DNA from: Oscillospiraceae bacterium | Lineage (GTDB): Bacteria; Bacillota; Clostridia; Oscillospirales; Oscillospiraceae | Assembly (NCBI GenBank): GCA_018265835.1 | Contig: JABLYK010000047.1 | Coordinates: 1 to 15,104 of the forward strand | Direction: 5' to 3' | DNA length: 15,104 nucleotides | Shown here: piece after piece, positions 1 through 5,289 of the stretch | Layout: every line of letters begins with the position of its first letter | Numbering within the stretch: position 1 is the first letter of the stretch | Notes under the pieces: model-generated | Told to the model about the DNA's origin: nothing | The model's input: the letters and a program-made list of their open reading frames with translations, nothing else | Database searches by the model: none | Made by a program: the position numbers and the translations under genes

Positions 1-1
1 C

Positions 2-724
2 ATCTCCGATGAAGATATTGCCGATGACAACGCCTATGTCTACATCGACAAGGAGTTGGCGCGGGCCTCCAAGCGGGCTATTGAAATGCTGGGGCAAAAG
101 GACATCTACCATGTGTTCACGCCGCTGTTTCCCAACACCAGCACCAGGATTATCCTGAAGAAGCCCAAGACCGATTCCAGTATCCGCAAGGTGTGGCTGC
201 CCAAGACTCTGGCTTATATCCTGCGGGAATGGAAATCCGCGCAGGACGAGCTGCGGGCGCTGCTCCGTGACGAGTATCAGGACTACGATCTGGTGGTGGC
301 GCTGGCCAATGGCCGCCCCTGTGAGGACCGTATCATCCTGAAGTCGTTTGAGAAGCTGCGGGAGAAAGCAGGGCTTCCCAAAGTGGTCTTTCACTCCCTG
401 CGCCATTCCAGCACCACCTATAAGTTAAAGCTGAACCACGGCGACCTGAAGGCCACCCAGGGCGATACGGGCCACGCTCAGATCGACATGATCACCAGCG
501 TGTATGCGCACATTCTGGACGAGGACCGCAAGATCAACGCCCAGAAGTTTGAGAGCGCCTTCTATGCCAATCCCGACCTGCGTTCGGTTCGTCCCCCGGA
601 GGAACCAAAGGAACCGGCGCCCGCCACATTGGATTTGGAGGCCCTGGTGGAACAGCTTCGCAAGTCGCCGGAACTGGCCAACACACTGGCTGCATTGCTG
701 GCGTCGGCCCCATCCGAAAAATAG
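2..724 (+). CDS. Tyrosine site-specific recombinase (integrase), C-terminal part, cut by window start
   Basis: The frame is open from base 2, so the N-terminus lies outside the window. The visible part carries the catalytic core of a phage or ICE-type tyrosine recombinase: a beta-hairpin region with the lysine-rich stretch KKPKTDSSIRK, the box II HxxR motif (FHSLRH; His at 392-394, Arg at 401-403), the following GH (His at 473-475), and the nucleophile Tyr at 503-505 in SVYAHI. The first catalytic Arg is expected upstream, off the window. After the catalytic domain comes a proline- and glutamate-rich linker and a short helical tail of about 45 residues. The gene ends with TAG, the only gene here that clearly terminates with that codon. 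It points at the tRNA-Arg about 190 bp downstream, which is the usual position for an integrase next to its attachment site. It probably integrates and excises an element lying left of the window. The family call is firm; the element type is unknown. Confidence 0.93.
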   Translation: MSDEDIADDNAYVYIDKELARASKRAIEMLGQKDIYHVFTPLFPNTSTRIILKKPKTDSSIRKVWLPKTLAYILREWKSAQDELRALLRDEYQDYDLVVALANGRPCEDRIILKSFEKLREKAGLPKVVFHSLRHSSTTYKLKLNHGDLKATQGDTGHAQIDMITSVYAHILDEDRKINAQKFESAFYANPDLRSVRPPEEPKEPAPATLDLEALVEQLRKSPELANTLAALLASAPSEK

Positions 725-730
725 GGCGGG

Positions 731-827
731 AAAATCGTATTAGCAAATCGGCGTTTTTTATTAGCAAGGCCGGAAAAATAGTTCGAAGCCAATTAGCAGG
801 CATACAGCGGAAAATGTATAAAATCGT
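731..827 (+). repeat. Short direct repeats between integrase and tRNA (candidate recombinase arm sites)
   Basis: ATTAGCA occurs three times in direct orientation (739-745, 760-766, 792-798), and AAAATCGT twice (731-738, 820-827). They fill the roughly 100 bp between the integrase stop and the tRNA terminator. Tyrosine recombinases of tRNA-integrating elements commonly have arm-type or excisionase binding repeats here. The repeats are seen directly; the role is inferred. Confidence 0.4.
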
Positions 828-866
828 TCCGGCAGAGCGGCAAGAATGCTCTGGGGAAATGATAAC

Positions 867-904
867 AAAAAACGCTGTAAACCATTGAAAAACGGCTTAC
901 AGCG
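867..904 (-). terminator. Rho-independent terminator of the tRNA transcript
   Basis: On the minus strand an 8-bp stem (897-904 with 873-880, CGCTGTAA/TTACAGCG) with a 16-nt loop is followed by six T (872-867). It lies 8 nt beyond the encoded CCA of the tRNA, so it probably ends the tRNA transcript. Confidence 0.65.
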
Positions 905-912
905 GTCATTTT

Positions 913-989
913 TGGCACCCCCGGCTGGGTTCGAACCAGTGGCCTGTCGCTTAGGAGGCGACCGCTCTATCCAACTGAGCTACGGGGGC
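913..989 (-). tRNA. tRNA-Arg (anticodon CCT)
   Basis: The reverse complement folds as a standard cloverleaf. The acceptor stem is GCCCCCG/CGGGGGT, with a G1-U72 wobble. The D arm is GCTC/GAGC, and the anticodon stem GTCGC/GCGAC carries the loop CTCCTAA, giving anticodon CCT (codon AGG). The T arm is ACTGG-TTCGAAC-CCAGC, with one A-C mismatch at its outer pair. The 3' end GCCA is encoded (discriminator G plus CCA at 913-915). The 3' end faces the integrase gene, as expected if an element has integrated at the tRNA 3' end. A degenerate tRNA-like copy lies 20 bp upstream and a strong promoter precedes both. Confidence 0.93.
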
Positions 990-1009
990 TTATACAGAAA
1001 ATATTCAAT

Positions 1010-1082
1010 TTTACAGGGCTCCAGGATTCGAACGATTCGATTTTTAGGAGGCGGACCCTCTATCCTGGTGAGGTACGGGGGC
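1010..1082 (-). pseudogene. Degenerate tRNA-Arg(CCT)-like sequence
   Basis: The first 39 nt from position 1082 downward match the neighbouring tRNA-Arg at 32 of 39 positions. They include the same acceptor 5' strand GCCCCCGTA, a paired D arm (CCTC/GAGG) and the anticodon loop CTCCTAA. After that the anticodon stem cannot close (TCCGC against AAATC). The T arm keeps a TTCGAAT loop but no matching stem, and the 3' strand GAGCCCTG does not pair with the acceptor 5' strand. No CCA is encoded. The D-stem change from G10-C to C10-G is compensatory, so this is not a simple recent copy. It is transcribed if the promoter at 1095-1123 works. Most likely it is a decayed tRNA gene or a chimera left by element integration. 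Confidence 0.6.
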
Positions 1083-1094
1083 AGATGCTCTGTT

Positions 1095-1123
1095 ATTGTA
1101 CCGCAAAGGGCGGCGACTGTCAA
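1095..1123 (-). promoter_or_regulatory. Sigma-A promoter for the tRNA pair
   Basis: On the minus strand TTGACA (1123-1118) is followed by exactly 17 nt and TACAAT (1100-1095). That is 6/6 and 5/6 matches to the housekeeping consensus. The transcript would start near 1088, a few bases before the degenerate tRNA 5' end, and run on into tRNA-Arg. It is the clearest promoter in the window. Confidence 0.75.
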
Positions 1124-1279
1124 TGTCCGCCGCGGCTTCCGGCGTTGGCATGCGGCTGGATTCTGCGCACATGTCAAAACTTTTCGGAAACATTTTGTCC
1201 CGGCGCACGTCCAATCCCACAGAAGCAGCGAACTGCTTTCCTCCGCAATTTTCTGTCCATCAAAGAAAGGATGAACCAT

Positions 1280-2173
1280 ATGAAGTGCATCAAACGAATT
1301 CTTCCCTTGGTGCTGGCCGTATGTTTGCTGGCCGGGCTCTGTTCGGTCTCCGCCATCGACGCAGGCGAAGCGCGCACCGTCATCGGCGCGGATCTCTCCG
1401 AGTCGGAGATCAAAACCGTCTACTCCGCCTTCGGCATCGAGCGCGGCAGCGTCACGGAGCTGACTGTCACGAATCAGGACGAGCGCCAGTACCTGGAGGG
1501 CGTGGTCGATGAATCCGTCATCGGCACAAAGTCCATCTCCTGCATCTATATCGAAGTGCTCAAGGCGGGCGACGGCATCAGCGTGTCCACCTCCAACATC
1601 ACCTACTGCACCAGCCAGATGTACATCAGCGCGCTGGCCACCGCCGGCATCACGGACGCCAAGATCATGGTCGCCGCGCCCTTCGGCGTTTCCGGCACCG
1701 CGGCGCTGACCGGCGTGTATAAGGCGTATGAGGACATCACGGGCGAAAAGCTCGACGAAACGGCCAAGGAAGTCAGCTCGCAGGAGCTGGCCGTCACGGC
1801 GGAGCTGGCCAAGGAGATCGGCGAATATGACTCCGTGGAAATCGTAAACGCTCTGAAGCTCCTTTTGGACGAGACCGTCAATATGACCGACGAGGAGCTG
1901 CGCGAGCAGATCATCGAGATCGCCAAGGAATACGACGTGGAGCTGTCCGACAACCAGATCAACCAGCTCATCGAGCTGTGCCGCGCGATGGAAAAGCTCG
2001 ACACGTCCGCGCTGCTCGCCAAAATACAGGCCGTGCAGGAGACGCTGCGCCAGTTTGCGGACGCAAAAGACAAAATCTCCGGCTTTGCAGGCACCGTGAA
2101 AGAGACTGTCCAGAACATCATGGAAGCCATCGGCAGCTTCTTCAATCGCGTGCTTGACCTGTTCCGGAAGTAA
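1280..2173 (+). CDS. Secreted DUF1002 (YpuA-like) protein
   Basis: The product is 297 aa. ATG at 1280 is preferred over the in-frame ATG at 1271 because AAAGAAAGG ends at 1270, giving 9-nt spacing to 1280 and none to 1271. Residues 1-26 form a signal peptide: Lys/Arg-containing n-region (MKCIKR), hydrophobic core (ILPLVLAVCLLAGLCSV) and SA cleavage context. A Cys lies in the hydrophobic stretch, so a lipoprotein is possible, but the lipobox is not clean. The mature part has the DUF1002 signatures as I know them: IGADLSESE near the start, TNQDERQYLEGVV, and VAAPFGVSGTAALTGVYKAYE. The last 110 residues are Leu/Glu-rich amphipathic helices. The family is widespread in Firmicutes, exported and of unknown function. 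The gene stands alone between the tRNA locus and a strong terminator, so it is probably monocistronic and unrelated to the CoA cluster that follows. Confidence 0.87.
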   Translation: MKCIKRILPLVLAVCLLAGLCSVSAIDAGEARTVIGADLSESEIKTVYSAFGIERGSVTELTVTNQDERQYLEGVVDESVIGTKSISCIYIEVLKAGDGISVSTSNITYCTSQMYISALATAGITDAKIMVAAPFGVSGTAALTGVYKAYEDITGEKLDETAKEVSSQELAVTAELAKEIGEYDSVEIVNALKLLLDETVNMTDEELREQIIEIAKEYDVELSDNQINQLIELCRAMEKLDTSALLAKIQAVQETLRQFADAKDKISGFAGTVKETVQNIMEAIGSFFNRVLDLFRK

Positions 2174-2186
2174 ATTTGACAGATTG

Positions 2187-2219
2187 AAATATCCCCGGCT
2201 GTGCCGGGGATATTTTTTT
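2187..2219 (+). terminator. Rho-independent terminator of the DUF1002 gene
   Basis: A perfect 13-bp stem (2187-2199 with 2203-2215) closes a 3-nt TGT loop and runs into a T tract ending at 2219. It starts 14 nt after the stop codon. Confidence 0.92.
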
Positions 2220-2324
2220 GCCCGGCGGGCACGGTTTCTTTCGGTATGTCTTCCAAAACTTCGCGCAGCGTCCGAGCGGAGATTTAGATACTTCAACGTT
2301 GCCTGCCGCGCCGCAAAACGTTAA

Positions 2325-2330
2325 TATAAT
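2325..2330 (+). promoter_or_regulatory. Candidate -10 box upstream of the crotonase gene
   Basis: A perfect TATAAT sits 43 nt before the start codon. The only -35-like hexamer is TTGCCT at 2299-2304 with a long 20-nt spacer, so the promoter may need an activator or may be something else. Confidence 0.4.
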
Positions 2331-2372
2331 ATCAAAAACGCGGATCTTCCGCTGGAAAGGAGTCAAAATTCC

Positions 2373-3164
2373 ATGGGATACGAAGCATTCTTCAGCTTTA
2401 CACAGGAAGGACACGTCGGCATTGTCCGGCTCGCACGGCCAGAGCGTCTGAACACCATCAGCGCGCCGTTTTACGAAGCCATGATAGATCTGCAAAACCG
2501 GGAAATCGTCGGCAATCACGAGCTGCGCGCCATTGCGATGCTGGCCGACGGACGGCATTTTTCCGCCGGTATCGACCTCAACTACGCCAAGACCGTCATC
2601 GGGACGCCTGGCCGCAGCCTGTACGGCGTATACCACTGGCAGCAGGCCTATCGCTTCTGGCATGATTTCAATTTGCCGGTCGTCGTGGGCATTCAGGGCG
2701 CCTGCATGGGCACCGCCATCGAGCTGGTCGCCTCCTGCGATTTCCGCATCGCTGCAGATAACGCGCTGTTCTCGCTGCGCGAGGTCAACGCCGGCATCAG
2801 CACCGACATGGGCGGCACCACCCGGCTGACGAAGCTCATCGGCTCCGGCATGACCAAGCTGCTGGCCATGACCTGCGAGGACATTGACGCTGCTGAGGCG
2901 CAGCGCATCCGGCTCGTGGAACGCGTCGTGCCGCTATCCGAGCTGGAAAAGACCACGCTGGATTACGCCCGGAAGCTGGCTGCCAAGCCGCCGATCGCCG
3001 TGCAGATGTGCAAGAAATGCATCAACATTGCCGAGGACGCCAGCGGCTCTGTCGGTCTGCTGGCAGAAGAGATTCAGGGCATCTACACGGTATCCACGAA
3101 GGATAAGGTGGAGGCCGCAGCGGCCATGCTGGAAAAGCGGCAGGGCAATTTTACCTGCGAATAA
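2373..3164 (+). CDS. Enoyl-CoA hydratase/isomerase (crotonase) family protein
   Basis: The product is 263 aa, a normal crotonase length, and starts at ATG after AAAGGAG. Crotonases bind acyl-CoA in the cytoplasm and stabilise an enolate in an oxyanion hole. The first oxyanion strand is RHFSAGIDL (residues 61-69) and the second is GACMGTAIE (109-117). Candidate acid/base residues are Glu117, Glu137 (in LREVNAG) and Asp145 (in STDMGG). Hydratases use two Glu at the equivalents of 117 and 137. An Asp at the 145 position after an EVxxG segment is a feature I associate with delta3,5-delta2,4-dienoyl-CoA isomerases, which have Asp rather than Glu at 117. The protein could therefore be a hydratase or a double-bond isomerase. 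It precedes a flavodoxin-fold gene by 45 bp, so the two are likely cotranscribed and may act on the same CoA ester. The family is certain; the reaction is not. Confidence 0.92.
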   Translation: MGYEAFFSFTQEGHVGIVRLARPERLNTISAPFYEAMIDLQNREIVGNHELRAIAMLADGRHFSAGIDLNYAKTVIGTPGRSLYGVYHWQQAYRFWHDFNLPVVVGIQGACMGTAIELVASCDFRIAADNALFSLREVNAGISTDMGGTTRLTKLIGSGMTKLLAMTCEDIDAAEAQRIRLVERVVPLSELEKTTLDYARKLAAKPPIAVQMCKKCINIAEDASGSVGLLAEEIQGIYTVSTKDKVEAAAAMLEKRQGNFTCE

Positions 3165-3195
3165 CCGATCTCACAACACACTCAGGAGAAAAACA

Positions 3196-3213
3196 ATGGA
3201 GGTTCTCTTATGA
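3196..3213 (+). other. Possible six-codon leader ORF coupled to the flavoprotein gene
   Basis: ATG at 3196 encodes MEVLL-stop. It has its own AGGAG 7 nt upstream (3184-3188), and its TGA overlaps the next gene's ATG as ATGA (3210-3213). The GGAGG (3198-3202) serving the flavoprotein lies inside it. It may enhance translation by coupling, or be chance. Confidence 0.25.
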
Positions 3214-3983
3214 AAGTACTGATTATCAACGGCAGCCCGAAAATGGAGCGGAGCAACTCCCTCAAGCTCACGACCGCGTTCGTGGAAGGGCTGTGCAGCG
3301 CATGCGACGCAGAGGTTGAGACCATCACCGTCGCTAAGCTGAACATCAACACCTGCCTCGGCTGCCTCAACTGCTGGAAGAAAACGCCGGGCGAATGCTT
3401 CTGCTACAAAAACGACGACATGGCCGCAGCAAACGAAAAAATCATTGCGGCGGATGTGGTCATCTGGAGCTTCCCGCTCTACTACTACTCCCTGCCCGGC
3501 CTGCTGAAGGTGTTCATCGACCGCCAGGTTCCCACCATGCGGCCGATCATGCAGGAGCGCATCGACGGCAAGGGCAACGGCAAGCACGCCTCCCGCTACG
3601 ACCTGTCGCACCAGCGGCACATCCTCATCTCCACCTGTGGCTTCTGCTACTACAAGGGCAACTACGACGCGGTAAAGGCGCAGTTCGACCTGATTCTCGG
3701 CGTTGACAACTACACGACGCTGTTCTGCGGTCAGGGCGAGATGCTGCCCGTACCGTTTTTGAAGGACCGCGTGGACGAGTATCTCGGCCACGTCCGCGAG
3801 GCCGGCGTGGATTACGCCAAGCACGGCTGCATCCTCCCCGCCACGCGCACCCAGCTCGACGAAACCATTCTCCCGAAGAAAAAGTTTGAAGAGATGGCCG
3901 ACTCCTACTATGCGCACTGCGCAAAAAAGGCCGCCGAGGCGGCTGCGAAAGCTGCCGCAGAAGCGGAAGCTGCTCAGAAGTAA
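3210..3983 (+). CDS. Flavodoxin-fold NAD(P)H:FMN oxidoreductase with Cys-rich motif (iron-sulfur flavoprotein-like)
   Basis: The product is 257 aa, starting at ATG 7 nt after GGAGG. The N-terminus MKVLIINGSP...SNS (residues 1-17) is the FMN-phosphate loop of the NADPH-dependent FMN reductase family. SFPLYYYSLPGLLKVFIDR (87-105) is the second flavin-contacting segment typical of the group. Between them is a cysteine cluster, CLGCLNCWKKTPGECFC, with Cys49, Cys52, Cys55, Cys63 and Cys65. CxxCxxC followed by a more distant Cys is the pattern that binds a 4Fe-4S cluster in iron-sulfur flavoproteins; occupancy here is inferred. The last 20 or so residues are an Ala/Lys/Glu-rich low-complexity helix (AKKAAEAAAKAAAEAEAA), an unusual tail. 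It is probably a cytoplasmic electron-transfer or reductase partner for the acyl-CoA chemistry encoded around it, cotranscribed with the crotonase and ended by the terminator at 4003-4039. Confidence 0.88.
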   Translation: MKVLIINGSPKMERSNSLKLTTAFVEGLCSACDAEVETITVAKLNINTCLGCLNCWKKTPGECFCYKNDDMAAANEKIIAADVVIWSFPLYYYSLPGLLKVFIDRQVPTMRPIMQERIDGKGNGKHASRYDLSHQRHILISTCGFCYYKGNYDAVKAQFDLILGVDNYTTLFCGQGEMLPVPFLKDRVDEYLGHVREAGVDYAKHGCILPATRTQLDETILPKKKFEEMADSYYAHCAKKAAEAAAKAAAEAEAAQK

Positions 3984-4002
3984 TTGTTCTTCTCTCCTGA
4001 AA

Positions 4003-4039
4003 AAACACGGCGAACCTGAAAATCAGGTTCGCCGTGTTT
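4003..4039. terminator. Bidirectional terminator between convergent genes
   Basis: A perfect 17-bp stem (4003-4019 with 4023-4039) has a 3-nt loop. It sits between the flavoprotein stop at 3983 and the minus-strand FMN-protein stop at 4056. The A tract at 4001-4005 and the T-rich flank after 4036 give both strands a U-rich tail. Confidence 0.9.
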
Positions 4040-4055
4040 GTGTTTGTTTTGCAGA

Positions 4056-5036
4056 TCAGTTGTCGAACTTGCCGAGGGTCTCGATGCATTCCTTCACCAT
4101 GCCGTCGATGATCTCCTTGCAGGTCGGAACGTCGTGAATGACGCCAGCCGTCTGGCCAATGCAGATCGTGCCGGTGCCCTGCACGTCGCCGTTTTCGAAG
4201 AACATCTTGCAGGCGGTCTTGCCGGCCATGTCTTCCTGCACGTCCTTGAACTCGCAGTGCTCCTGCTCTTTTGCAAATACGCGCTTTGCAACTTCGCTCT
4301 TGAACATGCGGGTGGAGTTCGTGAAGGAGCGCAGCAGAATGATGGTGTCCATCTCCGTTGCGTTCTCGGCCAGATACTGCTTGACCTCAGGCAGCACCGG
4401 GCACTCCTGCGACAGCAGGAAGCGGGTGCCGAGATAGACGGCCTCGCCGCCCAGCATCAGCGCCGCAGCCATCTGACGGCCGGTGCCGACGCCGCCCGCC
4501 GTGATGACGGGGATGTCCAGCGCCTCGACGCAGGCCGGAGTCAGCGCCATGGTGGTGATATCGTTTTCGCCGGGGTGTCCCGCGCACTCGCAGCCGTCGG
4601 CCACGACCATGTCCGCGCCGATGGACTGCGCCTTGCGCGCGTGCTTCACGGTGGTGCACTTGTGGATGAGCGTCATGCCGGCGTCCTTGATCGCCTTGAC
4701 CATGTCGTCCTTCGGGGGACGGCCAGCCGTCTCCATGACCTTGACGCCCTCTTCCTTGCACACGCGGATGTAGCCCGCATAGTCCGGAACTACCAGAGAC
4801 GGCATCAGCGTCAGATTGACCGCGAAGGGCTTGCTGGTCAGCTCCTTGACCTTGCGGATCTCATTCTGCAGATCCTCCGCCGTCTGGAACGTGGAAGAAG
4901 AGAGGATGCCGAGGCCGCCGGCCTCGGAAACAGCCGCGACCAGCGGTGCGCGCGCGATCCACTGCATGCAGCCCTGAATGATCGGATACTCGATACCGAG
5001 TTTCTCGGTAACCACGGTTTTCATTGTCTTTGCCAT
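4056..5036 (-). CDS. Nitronate monooxygenase / FabK-type FMN-dependent TIM-barrel oxidoreductase
   Basis: The product is 326 aa. The start at 5036 (MAKTMKTVV) is chosen because AAGGAGG lies 9 nt upstream; the longer frame to 5126 adds a basic, non-family segment. The opening GIEYPIIQGCMQWIARAPLVAAVSEAGGLGIL is the hallmark of the 2-nitropropane dioxygenase superfamily, which includes nitronate monooxygenase and the enoyl-ACP reductase FabK. CAGHPGEND carries the conserved His154, and ITAGGVGTGRQ (178-188) with YLGTRFLLS (201-209) forms the FMN phosphate site. Members either oxidise alkyl nitronates or reduce enoyl thioesters. In a cluster full of CoA enzymes an enoyl-CoA or related reductase role is at least as likely as nitronate oxidation (inference). 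A promoter and inverted repeat lie just upstream, so the gene is probably a separate unit. A second, divergent paralogue is at 11209-12324. Confidence 0.88.
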   Translation of the reverse strand: MAKTMKTVVTEKLGIEYPIIQGCMQWIARAPLVAAVSEAGGLGILSSSTFQTAEDLQNEIRKVKELTSKPFAVNLTLMPSLVVPDYAGYIRVCKEEGVKVMETAGRPPKDDMVKAIKDAGMTLIHKCTTVKHARKAQSIGADMVVADGCECAGHPGENDITTMALTPACVEALDIPVITAGGVGTGRQMAAALMLGGEAVYLGTRFLLSQECPVLPEVKQYLAENATEMDTIILLRSFTNSTRMFKSEVAKRVFAKEQEHCEFKDVQEDMAGKTACKMFFENGDVQGTGTICIGQTAGVIHDVPTCKEIIDGMVKECIETLGKFDN

Positions 5037-5110
5037 ATGTCGTTTCCTCCTTGATTTGTTCTGATCTTTCAGCATCTTCACGCCGGGGTTTTCCCTGCGT
5101 TTCGAAAAAA

Positions 5111-5128
5111 ACTTGATATTGTACAAGT
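5111..5128. promoter_or_regulatory. Inverted repeat, candidate operator downstream of the -10
   Basis: ACTTG (5111-5115) and CAAGT (5124-5128) flank 8 nt. The repeat spans the likely transcription start of the minus-strand FMN gene, a typical repressor position. The repeat is seen; the function is inferred. Confidence 0.35.
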
Positions 5129-5130
5129 CT

Positions 5131-5159
5131 AGAATATGTCAAATTTCTGACTAGGTCAA
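5131..5159 (-). promoter_or_regulatory. Promoter for the FMN oxidoreductase gene
   Basis: On the minus strand TTGACC (5159-5154), a 17-nt spacer and TATTCT (5136-5131) give 5/6 and 4/6 consensus matches. A second TTGACA at 5142-5137 has no well-spaced -10. Confidence 0.5.
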
Positions 5160-5229
5160 CGTAGCCTTTGCTGAAATATCTCCGTTTGACCGCCGGGAAT
5201 TCTGTGCGTTTTATCCCTCACAATACGGC

Positions 5230-5272
5230 AAAAAAGGATGAGATCCCCCGCCGGTTCGGCGGGGGATCTCAT
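5230..5272 (-). terminator. Terminator of the PucR-type regulator gene
   Basis: A perfect 15-bp, very GC-rich stem (5258-5272 with 5238-5252) closes a 5-nt loop. On the minus strand it is followed by CC and six T (5235-5230). It begins 18 nt after the regulator's stop. Confidence 0.9.
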
Positions 5273-5289
5273 GCATCGCAGAGCCGTAC

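Noticed and set aside
846..1274. 142-codon plus-strand frame
   Set aside because: It is the antisense translation of the tRNA-Arg and its degenerate neighbour (the familiar PAGFEPVACRL-type artefact), with no ribosome site.
980..2296. 438-codon minus-strand open frame across the tRNA region and the DUF1002 gene
   Set aside because: It overlaps a tRNA, a terminator and a clear secreted protein on the other strand. Its product has no recognisable motifs and its composition is that of antisense high-GC sequence.
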